From NCBI RefSeq assembly GCF_013407855.1, contig NZ_JACBZH010000001.1, forward strand, positions 5,084,001 to 5,148,000: a stretch of 64,000 nt of DNA. Reading direction: 5' to 3'. This DNA is from Actinopolymorpha rutila (GTDB taxonomy: Bacteria; Actinomycetota; Actinomycetes; Propionibacteriales; Actinopolymorphaceae). Positions 57,157 to 64,000 of the stretch are shown in pieces; within the stretch, counting starts at the first letter, position 1, and each line of letters starts with the position of its first letter. Position numbers and translations under genes: made by a program. The notes beneath the pieces were generated by a model that saw only the letters and a list, made by a program, of their open reading frames with translations, was not told where the DNA came from and did no database searches.

Positions 57157-58073
57157 CCGCGCCGCCACTGGTGGAGACCGCCCTCCCCGAGGACGCGAGC
57201 CGGGGACGGCGGAGCAGGCCGGTCGGCAGTCACGGCCGGCGCGAGGCGGCGGTGTCGTACGGCGTCCTGACCGTCGTGTCGGCGGTGCTGTCCGCGCCGT
57301 TCGTGTTCATGGTGTCGATCGCGCTGTCCTCCGACGTGACCGTGCAGAAGGCGGCGTTCACCCTGCTGCCGCGGGAGTTCCACCTCGACAACTTCGTGCG
57401 GGTGCTGGGCTCCGACGCCGACATGGCCCGGTGGATTCTCAACAGTCTGGTCATCGTGACGTTCGCCTGCCTGGGGCAGATGTTCGTCAGCGCGATGGTG
57501 GCCTACGCGTTCGCCCGGCTGCGGGCACCCGGGCGCTCGGCGCTGTTCGTGGTGCTGCTGTCCACGATGATGGTGCCGATGGAGGTGACGATCATCCCGC
57601 AGTTCGTGTTGTTCCGCGGGCTGGGTTGGATCGACACCCTGCTGCCGCTGATCGTGCCGAACCTCTTCGGCGGCGCGTACAACATCTTCCTGATGCGGCA
57701 GTTCATCACCCGCATCCCGCGCGAACTCGACGAGGCCGCGCAGGTCGACGGCCTCGGCCACTTCGGCATCTTCGCCCGGATCGTGCTGCCGCTGATGCGG
57801 CCGGTGATCGTGGCGGTCGGGGTGTTCAGCTTCTCCGCTTCGTGGGGTTCGTTCTTCGGCCCGCTGATCTACCTCAACACCGAGAGCAAGTACCCGTTGG
57901 CACTCGGCGTGCAGTTCCTGTCCGGCACGTCCACCAACGCGCAGACGCCGCCGTACAACCTGGTGATGGTCGGTGCGCTCTTCCTCACCCTGCCGATGGT
58001 GGCGGTCTACTTCTTCAGCCAGAAACACATCTACGAGGTCAACCTCGGGGCGGGCAGCGCGGGAATCCGCTGA
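57153..58073 (+). CDS. Sugar ABC transporter permease (MalG-like)
   Basis: 306 residues with six membrane helices and the EAA loop ELDEAAQVDGLGHFGIFARIVLPLM. It is of the MalG/UgpE type. GGAGG lies ten bases before the ATG, which overlaps the upstream stop (ATGA). Together with the previous gene it makes the heterodimeric channel of the importer. Confidence 0.92.
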   Translation: MTAPPLVETALPEDASRGRRSRPVGSHGRREAAVSYGVLTVVSAVLSAPFVFMVSIALSSDVTVQKAAFTLLPREFHLDNFVRVLGSDADMARWILNSLVIVTFACLGQMFVSAMVAYAFARLRAPGRSALFVVLLSTMMVPMEVTIIPQFVLFRGLGWIDTLLPLIVPNLFGGAYNIFLMRQFITRIPRELDEAAQVDGLGHFGIFARIVLPLMRPVIVAVGVFSFSASWGSFFGPLIYLNTESKYPLALGVQFLSGTSTNAQTPPYNLVMVGALFLTLPMVAVYFFSQKHIYEVNLGAGSAGIR

Positions 58074-58083
58074 GAAGCGGGTC

Positions 58084-58788
58084 TCACCGGCGGGTACGCC
58101 GAAGGTGGGAGAGGTCGTCCACGGCCCGGGTGAGCAGGGCGCGCATCTCCCGCTCCGCGCGCGCCGGGCTCCCCCGCCGGACCGCGGCCAGCACGGACCG
58201 GTGCACCGGCACGGAGTCCTCCGCGGCGCCGGACCCGTGCATGTGCCGGTCGCGGACCGACAGGCCGACCTCGATCACCACCTCCATGCGTTCCAGGAGT
58301 TCGTTGTGGGCCGCCGCCAGCAGCGCGCGGTGGAAGGCGAGGTCGGCCCTGGTCATCGCGTCCGGATCCTCACCGGCGGCCACCATCGCGTCCAGCGCCG
58401 CGTCCATGGCAGCCAGGTCCTCGTCGGTGCGGCGTTCGGCGGCGAGGCGCGCACCGGCGGGTTCGACGATGCCGCGGATCTCCTGCAGGTTGGAGAAGAA
58501 CGCGACGTCGGAGCGGCCGGCGAACTGCCAGCGCAGGATGTCGGCGTCGAGGAGGTTCCAGTCCGCGCGCGGCCGGACGTAGGTGCCCCGCTTCTGCCGG
58601 GCGGTGACCAGGCCCTTGGCGCCCAGCACCCGGAACGCCTCGCGGACGACGGTGCGGCTGATGCCGAGCTCGGACTCCAGGGCGACACCGTCGATGGTCG
58701 CGCCCTCGGCGAGCTCGCCGGTGAGGATCCGGCGGCCGATCACCTCGACGGTGTGCCCGTGGATGCCGCGTCCGTCGTACTCCGCCAT
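58084..58788 (-). CDS. GntR-family (FadR/FCD) regulator of the sugar operon
   Basis: 234 residues with an N-terminal winged helix (about 12-75; LESELGISRTVVREAFRVLGAKGLVTARQKRGTYV) and an FCD ligand domain (about 85-225, with the metal-site Asp/His in DLAFHRALLAAAHNEL). The gene faces the importer and ends ten bases from it, over a small CCGCT/AGCGG dyad at 58067-58080. It probably regulates the importer via the operator at 54845. The ATG at 58788 is preferred over an upstream extension. Confidence 0.9.
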   Translation of the reverse strand: MAEYDGRGIHGHTVEVIGRRILTGELAEGATIDGVALESELGISRTVVREAFRVLGAKGLVTARQKRGTYVRPRADWNLLDADILRWQFAGRSDVAFFSNLQEIRGIVEPAGARLAAERRTDEDLAAMDAALDAMVAAGEDPDAMTRADLAFHRALLAAAHNELLERMEVVIEVGLSVRDRHMHGSGAAEDSVPVHRSVLAAVRRGSPARAEREMRALLTRAVDDLSHLRRTRR

Positions 58789-58866
58789 GCCCACATCCCT
58801 GGATTCAGCACACCGATCCCGGCCGAATATACCCGCCGCACGCAACTTCTCCGCCCCGTCGCGACC

Positions 58867-59223
58867 TCACTCCGGTGGGTACTGACCGGACGGTGGCGGC
58901 TGCTCGGTCGGTGGCTGCCACAGCAACGCGCCCACCACCAGCCAGCCCACCAGGCTGAGTCCGGCAAGGCCCCAGAGGAGCAGGCCGAGGTCGGGCCTGA
59001 GGGCGAAGGCGATCAGTCCGAGGCCCGCGAACCCCGCGCAGGCGTACTTCAGCCCGTCCACGTACGGGTTGCCGTCCAGCCGCTCCTGACCGTCACCGGC
59101 GTCGAGACCGTGTTCGCGTTCGCGCCGCGCCCGCCAGCGCCGGGCCGCCGCGCCTCCCTCGTGCAGTGCGTCACTGGGCTCGGTCGGCTCGCTGGGCTCG
59201 CTGGGCTCGGTCGGTTCGGGCAT
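58867..59223 (-). CDS. Small membrane protein with N-terminal E-P-T/E-P-S repeats
   Basis: 118 residues. The N-terminus is an acidic repeat (P-T-E-P-S-E-P-S-E-P-T-E-P), then an Arg-rich stretch, two membrane segments (about residues 58-75 and 80-102) and a short Pro-rich tail. The family is unrecognised; two-TM proteins of this kind are common in actinomycetes. GAGGAG four bases before the ATG sets the start. The repeat DNA (59171-59220) is another nine-base array. Confidence 0.72.
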   Translation of the reverse strand: MPEPTEPSEPSEPTEPSDALHEGGAAARRWRARREREHGLDAGDGQERLDGNPYVDGLKYACAGFAGLGLIAFALRPDLGLLLWGLAGLSLVGWLVVGALLWQPPTEQPPPSGQYPPE

Positions 59224-59307
59224 GGCGCTCCTCGGCGTCAGGTGGGGACCGAAGCGTATGCGGAAAACAGGATGCCGTGCCGGTCGTACGGCGGCCAGAC
59301 TTGGTGC

Positions 59308-59952
59308 ATGCTCGCCGACCACTTCCCCCTGGTGGGACTGCGCCTGACGACGCCCCGGCTCGAGCTCCGGCTGCCCACGCCGGAGGAGCTCGCCGACCTG
59401 GCCGACGTGGCAGCGGCCGGCATCCACGACCCGGCCGTGATGCCGTTCCTGGTGCCCTGGACCGACCGGCCGCTGGCCGACGTCGCCCGCAGCGTCATCC
59501 TCCATCACTGGCTTCGGCTCGGCGGCTGGACGCCGCAGGCCTGGTCGCTCAATCTCACGGTCTTCCGCGAAGGTCAGGTCGTGGGGCTGCAGACGATCGG
59601 CGCGTCCGACCTCGCCGTGACGAGGACGGTCAGCACCGGCTCCTGGCTGGGCCGCACTCATCAGGGCAAGGGCATCGGCACCGAGATGCGCGCGGCCGTG
59701 CTCGACCTGGCGTTCACCGGGCTCGGCGCGGAGGAGGCCGTGTCAGGGGCGTTCGACCACAACGTGACGTCCTACGGAGTGTCCCGCAAGCTGGGCTACG
59801 TCGACGACGGGACCAAGCGGCACGCGGTAGGCGGCAAGCTCGCCGTCGAGCGCAGGCTGAGGTTGACACGCGCCGACTGGGAACGGCACCGGAAGATCCC
59901 GGTCACGATCGAGGGCCTCACCCCATGCCTGCCGCTGCTCGGGGCGAGCTGA
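59308..59952 (+). CDS. GNAT-family N-acetyltransferase
   Basis: 214 residues with a RimJ/RimL-like pattern: GLRLTTPRLELRLPTPEELADLADVAAAG, then GSWLGRTHQGKGIGTEMRAAVLDLAF, where the acetyl-CoA pyrophosphate loop sits, and VTSYGVSRKLGYVDDG. The ATG at 59308 is chosen from the start of similarity; a long upstream open frame is spurious. Its last 35 bases overlap the end of the convergent dioxygenase gene. Substrate unknown. Confidence 0.87.
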   Translation: MLADHFPLVGLRLTTPRLELRLPTPEELADLADVAAAGIHDPAVMPFLVPWTDRPLADVARSVILHHWLRLGGWTPQAWSLNLTVFREGQVVGLQTIGASDLAVTRTVSTGSWLGRTHQGKGIGTEMRAAVLDLAFTGLGAEEAVSGAFDHNVTSYGVSRKLGYVDDGTKRHAVGGKLAVERRLRLTRADWERHRKIPVTIEGLTPCLPLLGAS

Positions 59953-60796
59953 CCTCGGCATCGGCAGCGGCAGGGGCGGCGGCAGCATCACCCAGTGCCA
60001 TCCGCAGCTGCCGCTGCCGGGCCGGGTCCTGGCTCCGCGGATACAGTCCCTGGTAGGCGTAGCGGGCCGCACCGGTCGGATAGGTGTCCGGCCCGGCCCA
60101 GATGCCGATGACGTTGCGCCGCGGCGCGGTCGACGTGTTGGCCCCGCCACCGTGCAGCAGGTTGACGTGGAAGATCACCGCCGAGCCGGCCGGGCAGGCG
60201 ACCGTCCGGCGTTCGAGGTCGGCCGGCAGGTCCTCCTCCCGGATGTCCTGGTCGCCCACCGCGACGTTCTCGTCGGCCAGCAGGTGGCTGCCGGGCAGGA
60301 CGACCGTGGCGCCGTTGTCCTCGGTCATGTCGTCCAGGCACAGCATCGCGGTGAGCAGGTTGGGCGTGGAGTGGTAGAGGTAGGGAAGGTCACGGTGCCA
60401 GACGAAGGCACCGCTGGCGCCGGGCGCCTTGTTGACGCACTTGTAGTTGTGGAAGTGGAACTCCGTGCTGGCGAACAACGCCTGCAGGACGTCCAGCAGG
60501 GGCTGGTAGCGGATGAGTTCGGCGAACACCGGCTCGAACTCCGGTAGCTCCATCACCAGCCGCACGGCCCGACCGAGCCGGGTAAAGTCCCGGTCCTCGG
60601 CACCGTCGGACCGGGCGTACTCGCGTTCCAGCTGCACGTGGGCGCGCAGGTGCGCCGGCAGGCTGTCGGGGTCGTCGACGATCCGGGCCACACCCGCCCG
60701 CAACGCTGTCAACGTCTCCTTGTCAAGACAGTCCTCGACGACGAGGTAACCGTCGCGCGCGTAGTCGGCCCGCCAGCGTTCGGGTTCACTTCTCAT
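59918..60796 (-). CDS. Phytanoyl-CoA dioxygenase (PhyH)-family enzyme
   Basis: 292 residues. The non-haem iron ligands are His134 and Asp136 in VWHRDLPYL and His215 in LLHGGGANTS; the 2-oxoglutarate arginine is Arg226 or Arg227 in RRNVIGIW. All residues of an active Fe(II)/2-oxoglutarate dioxygenase are therefore present. Members hydroxylate acyl chains, ectoine or natural products. GAGGGGAAGGGA precedes the ATG. It lies 30 bases after the Tc-toxin-like gene on the same strand and is probably in one transcript with it. Confidence 0.88.
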   Translation of the reverse strand: MRSEPERWRADYARDGYLVVEDCLDKETLTALRAGVARIVDDPDSLPAHLRAHVQLEREYARSDGAEDRDFTRLGRAVRLVMELPEFEPVFAELIRYQPLLDVLQALFASTEFHFHNYKCVNKAPGASGAFVWHRDLPYLYHSTPNLLTAMLCLDDMTEDNGATVVLPGSHLLADENVAVGDQDIREEDLPADLERRTVACPAGSAVIFHVNLLHGGGANTSTAPRRNVIGIWAGPDTYPTGAARYAYQGLYPRSQDPARQRQLRMALGDAAAAPAAADAEVSSPRAAAGMG

Positions 60797-60826
60797 CGCG
60801 CGGGTTCCCTTCCCCTCGTCGGACGC

Positions 60827-63604
60827 TCAGGTGGCGTATTCGTAGTTCAGCAGCAACAGCACGTCGTCGACGTCACCCGCATGCACACCGGCCGGCAGGT
60901 CCACGACGCGCCCGGTCCATGATCCGGTCACCGGCTTGCCGTGCGCCATGGCCTCCAGCGCGGCGAGACCGGAACCGGCCGGTGTTCCGGACGCGGTGGC
61001 CACCACACCGACGTCGTTCGTCTCCACCTGGACCGGCGCGGCCCCCTCGTAGGAGATCTCCAGCCTCGCCTTGCCCGGCAACGCCGCCAGCCCCTTCGCG
61101 GAGACCAGGAAGCCGACGTTGACGACGGTGCGCTCCAGAACGGACGCCTCGAACAGGTCCGGCCCCACCTTCCACCCGAACGTTCCGGTCAAGTCCGGTG
61201 GTGTCCCGCGGGCCTCACCCAGCTTGCGGGCCGACAGCGCCGCCGTCTCCTTGCGACCGGTGTAGCGCTTCTTCTCCAGCACCCGCTTGAGGTTCTCGTC
61301 GAACATCGCTTCGTACTGGAACGACACCCGCACGTCGGTGACCAGGGACAGGTCGAACGGCTGGTCGGGCAGCAGTTCGATCGCCCAACTGCTCTCCAGG
61401 CCGACGTTCTCGAAGAAGTTGCGTTCGCGGGCCTGGAGCTGTCGCATCCGCTCCTGGTGGAGGTACGACGAGAAGGGCGGGAACGCCATCGTGTCGACGT
61501 GCCGCTGACGCTGGAACCTCTTGTAGCACAGGCGTACCAGATCGGGATCGGGCTCGGCGAACACCTGAACGCCGTCCACCAGGCGCTTGTTTCCCGAGTC
61601 GACGAAGCGGACCCAGGAGACGCCGTCGTTGGAGAGATACCCGCGGGCGGGGACGGGTTCTCCGTCGACGAAGACCTCGATGCCGACCTCCTTGATCCGC
61701 TGCTGGTATGTGCCGGGGAACCACCGGTCGAACTCCGCGAGCTTGGTGGTGAACCTCGTCCTGCCGGTCGCACGCAGGGCGACCAGGCTCATCGGGTAGT
61801 GGCGGGCGAGGGAGACGGTGTGGCTGAGCTGCATCGCCTTCTGCGTACGGCCGGTGAGCTCGATGTGGTCGAAACCGCCGAGGTCGTGCAGCAGGCTCTC
61901 CGCCGAGGTGTAGCCCTTCCGGGCGTCGTCGTAGTACGCGTCCTTCACGACGTGCACGTCCGCGTCCCGCTCGAAGTTGAACGCGTCCTCGGCGAGCTTG
62001 GCCACCGACTGGGCGCGGGTGAGCAGCGACTGGCGGATCGCGTTGTACTGGGACTGGATCGCGTCCAGCGTCTTCGCGTCGAGCAGCCGCGCCGCGTTGC
62101 TCGCGTACACCGCGCAGAGCTGGTCCGACAAGGCGCTGATGCTTGCGACGAGGGCGTCTCTGGTGGTCAGCGCGTGGGAGAGTTCCGCCCTGGTCTGGGT
62201 GATCCCCTGCCGGATCGCGTTCAGGGTGGTCTTGTACTCCGTGGTGATCTCGCCGACGTTGTCGCAGTTGATCGTGTTGAGGCCCGCGAGCACCAGCGAG
62301 TCACCCACGAAGACGTCGAGGGGTATCGCGAGCGTCAGGAAGAAGCCGAGCTCCAGCGGGGTCAGCGGAGCCGCGACGATGCTCGTCGCCACCACGATCG
62401 CCGCGGCGAAGAGGAAGCACAGCGACGCGGTCAGCCAGCACCACCAGTCGCAGTCGCACTGGTCCTCCACCGCGTCCAGCGCCACGACCACCTGGTCGAC
62501 CGCCTTCTCCGCCTGAGCGAGCGCGGTGAGCCCCTGGGTCAGGTCGGCGATCCGCTGGTTGACGGCGAGGAGTTCGGCCTCCTGCTCGGCCAGCGGACGG
62601 CGTACGGCGTCGACCACCTGCGCGAAGTCGTCCAGCTCGAACTGGATCGGCAGCATCCGCGACTCGATCTGCCGAACCCGGTCGGCGATCCGCTCGGCCT
62701 GGTCGCGCAGGTGCTCGTAGCGGAACAACGGGACCGAGGCCGGCGACTGGCCGGTGGGTGTGAGCCGGGCGTCCAGCGCGAGCAGCCGGGCCTTCGCGGT
62801 GAACACGCCGGCGATCAGCGGCATCGCCACCGAGGCCCGCAACCGGCCGTCGGTGGCCTGCGGGCTGACGTCCACCGCGACCGCTCCGGTCGACGTGGCG
62901 CTGAACACGGTCGCGGGTACGGCCGACCCGAAGTCGACCAGCTCGCTCTCGGCCGGCAGCGGGTCGACGTACCCCGGATCCGGGTCGATCGGCGGCCGCT
63001 CGCCCAGCGTGGGTTCGAGGCGGAAGTCCGGTGAGATCCGCTGCCGCAGCGCGGCCACGTCGAGCAGGGTGAGCCTGGTGAGGTCGCTGTGGTCGGCACA
63101 CCAGTTGCCGTAGTCGTCCTTGCTGATGGCCGCGGTCAGCCGGTCCACGAGCGCGGTCCGCCGGGCACCGAGCTCGTCGAAGACCTGGCCGGCCAGCTGG
63201 GCGGTCGCGCGTACGGTCGGGTCGGTCGTCTCCGGGCTGACCGCGCGTTCGTAGAAGATCCGCGCGTTGGCGGCGTCACCACGCAGGAAGTACCTGTCGG
63301 CGATGCCCACGTGCGCCCGGGCGAGCTTCTCGTGCCGCAGGAACTCGTAGTGCGCCGACAGCTTCCCGCCTGGCGGCAGTTCGGCGGCGGCGCGCAACGC
63401 GGTGCCGAGGTGGCCGCGGCCGATCAGGTCCTCGACCCTGGCCAGGACCGTCTCGACCTCGGTGCTCTTCGGAAGCTCGTGAGCCGGCGCCGCGTCCGGC
63501 GCAACGAGGTTGTCCCGGTCGGCGGACGGAAGCACTTCGCTGCCGAGCAGACCGGCCTGGACGAACTCACGGCGCGACGCCTGCCCGGGATCCTGCACCG
63601 ACAT
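60827..63604 (-). CDS. Large protein with coiled coils, a hydrophobic hairpin and a Tc-toxin-subunit-A-like C-terminus
   Basis: 925 residues from an ATG with GGGAG eight bases upstream. After an SRREFVQAG start (Tat-like but with a weak hydrophobic core), residues 50-190 are helical, and 295-380 and 455-545 are predicted coiled coils that flank a hydrophobic stretch (388-446) with a Cys/Trp-rich entry (CDCDWWCW). Residues about 585-770 resemble the TcB-binding end of Tc toxin subunit A: TVSLARHYPM, RFTTKLAEFDRWFPGTYQQRIKEV and ENVGLESSWAIELLP...LVTDVRVSFQY. The protein ends VDDVLLLLNYEY. No TcB/TcC-like gene is in the window, so it may be a stand-alone pore-forming or secreted toxin. Confidence is high for the gene, moderate for the family. 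Confidence 0.85.
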   Translation of the reverse strand: MSVQDPGQASRREFVQAGLLGSEVLPSADRDNLVAPDAAPAHELPKSTEVETVLARVEDLIGRGHLGTALRAAAELPPGGKLSAHYEFLRHEKLARAHVGIADRYFLRGDAANARIFYERAVSPETTDPTVRATAQLAGQVFDELGARRTALVDRLTAAISKDDYGNWCADHSDLTRLTLLDVAALRQRISPDFRLEPTLGERPPIDPDPGYVDPLPAESELVDFGSAVPATVFSATSTGAVAVDVSPQATDGRLRASVAMPLIAGVFTAKARLLALDARLTPTGQSPASVPLFRYEHLRDQAERIADRVRQIESRMLPIQFELDDFAQVVDAVRRPLAEQEAELLAVNQRIADLTQGLTALAQAEKAVDQVVVALDAVEDQCDCDWWCWLTASLCFLFAAAIVVATSIVAAPLTPLELGFFLTLAIPLDVFVGDSLVLAGLNTINCDNVGEITTEYKTTLNAIRQGITQTRAELSHALTTRDALVASISALSDQLCAVYASNAARLLDAKTLDAIQSQYNAIRQSLLTRAQSVAKLAEDAFNFERDADVHVVKDAYYDDARKGYTSAESLLHDLGGFDHIELTGRTQKAMQLSHTVSLARHYPMSLVALRATGRTRFTTKLAEFDRWFPGTYQQRIKEVGIEVFVDGEPVPARGYLSNDGVSWVRFVDSGNKRLVDGVQVFAEPDPDLVRLCYKRFQRQRHVDTMAFPPFSSYLHQERMRQLQARERNFFENVGLESSWAIELLPDQPFDLSLVTDVRVSFQYEAMFDENLKRVLEKKRYTGRKETAALSARKLGEARGTPPDLTGTFGWKVGPDLFEASVLERTVVNVGFLVSAKGLAALPGKARLEISYEGAAPVQVETNDVGVVATASGTPAGSGLAALEAMAHGKPVTGSWTGRVVDLPAGVHAGDVDDVLLLLNYEYAT

Positions 63605-63793
63605 GGCGGGTCTCCCTTCCCGCGAGCCGGCCGGCCTCGATCGCCGGGTCCCTCGGGCTCCGCGGTGCGCATCATTGTTCAACCCGTACCTGCGAACGAC
63701 GCCCGAATGCGGAAATCCTCCCGCCCCATCCGCGGTGCGCTGTCGCCCGCGTCGTTTCCGCCCGCACGTTGCCGTACGCGTCATGATGTGGGG
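63605..63793. other. Divergent intergenic region
   Basis: 189 bases between the Tc-like gene and the last partial gene. CATGAT at 63782-63787 lies six bases before the GTG at 63794. A TTGAAC (minus strand, about 63674-63680) could be a -35 box for the Tc-like gene, but no convincing -10 follows. Confidence 0.4.
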
Positions 63794-64000
63794 GTGGACC
63801 TCGACGAAGCGGCGCGGGAGCTGTACGGCCTGGCACCGGAGGACTTCACCTCGGCCCGCAACAAGCTGGCCGACCAGGCCAAGGCCGACGGTGACGCGGC
63901 CGCGGGCAAGGCGATCAGGGAGCTGAAGAAGCCCACCCTCGCCGCGTGGCTCGCCAACCAGCTCGTCCGCGCCGAAGCCGACCGCATCGACGACCTCGTC
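63794..64000 (+). CDS. Conserved actinobacterial hypothetical protein (5' part)
   Basis: 69 residues are visible from the GTG at 63794 to the window end: DLDEAARELYGLAPEDFTSARNKLADQAK, then IRELKKPTLAAWLANQLVR. This is the N-terminus of a helical family common in actinomycetes for which I know no function. No ribosome site is seen; CATGAT six bases upstream fits a leaderless start. The rest of the gene is outside the window. Confidence 0.78.
   Translation, partial: MDLDEAARELYGLAPEDFTSARNKLADQAKADGDAAAGKAIRELKKPTLAAWLANQLVRAEADRIDDLV

Noticed and set aside
57973..59307. Upstream extension of the GNAT gene through the GntR gene
   Set aside because: It is antisense to a clear GntR regulator and similarity to GNAT starts only at 59308.
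60941..63034. Plus-strand frame opposite the Tc-like gene
   Set aside because: No recognisable domains; the coiled coils and Tc features of the minus strand are coherent over its full length.
1..64000. Prophage, insertion sequence, tRNA or rRNA genes
   Set aside because: No transposase, integrase, phage structural gene, cloverleaf or rRNA-like stretch was recognised on either strand.

Overview
The window is 64 kb of very GC-rich DNA with tightly packed genes on both strands. Codon use, frequent GTG starts, F420-type enzymes, an ANTAR regulator, a 13E12-type DUF222/HNH protein, a stand-alone LigD polymerase and a GH27/GH76/GH13/GH77 glycoside hydrolase set all point to a soil actinomycete chromosome. 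The style resembles Kribbella or Actinopolymorpha, but the genus is a guess. I see no rRNA, tRNA, CRISPR array, insertion sequence or prophage. I call 58 complete or near-complete genes, one decayed gene and two genes cut by the window edges (60 coding entries in all, the remnant counted once).

Layout. 1-740: partial aminoglycoside-phosphotransferase-type kinase. 813-6535: five genes chained by four-base stop/start overlaps that read as a trans-4-hydroxy-L-proline catabolic operon (DAO-type oxidoreductase, fused 2Fe-2S/FAD dehydrogenase subunit, DapA-family deaminase, hydroxyproline epimerase, GntR regulator). 6630-16336: secreted GH27 and GH76 hydrolases, a divergent degenerate kinase, a serine hydrolase, an alpha/beta hydrolase, a pentapeptide lipoprotein, an FG-GAP protein and a DUF402 protein. 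16420-20520: L-rhamnonate dehydratase, Gfo/Idh/MocA oxidoreductase and GH13 enzyme in one operon. 20640-30122: redox and tailoring enzymes (LLM flavoprotein, aldo/keto reductase, PPOX protein, TetR-controlled P450 with a SnoaL partner, deazaflavin reductase) and an MFS carrier. 30307-39872: MarR plus a fused double ABC exporter, a GAF histidine-kinase-like protein, a LigD polymerase domain and an HNH protein. 40101-49003: drug-type exporters, an ArsR/SRPBCC-VOC operon, MOSC, GAF-ANTAR, STAS, CtaG-like and DUF2243 proteins. 49103-54772: 4-alpha-glucanotransferase, cold-shock protein, DUF1992, LysE exporter, a uridine-kinase remnant and a second degenerate kinase. 54903-58788: sugar ABC importer with a convergent GntR regulator and a strong operator candidate. 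58867-64000: small membrane protein, GNAT, a phytanoyl-CoA-dioxygenase-type enzyme and, just upstream of it on the same strand, a 925-residue protein with coiled coils, a central hydrophobic hairpin and a C-terminus resembling that of Tc toxin subunit A.

Themes. Expression is organised by translational coupling (ten four-base overlaps), by palindromic terminators that sit on the stop codons of convergent genes, and by apparently leaderless genes with a -10-like hexamer five to seven bases before the start codon. In-frame short tandem repeats (units of 6, 9 or 15 bases) recur at protein termini and linkers, and two convergent pairs overlap exactly where such repeats extend both reading frames. 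The orphan Tc-like gene with its dioxygenase neighbour is the best candidate for an undescribed system.
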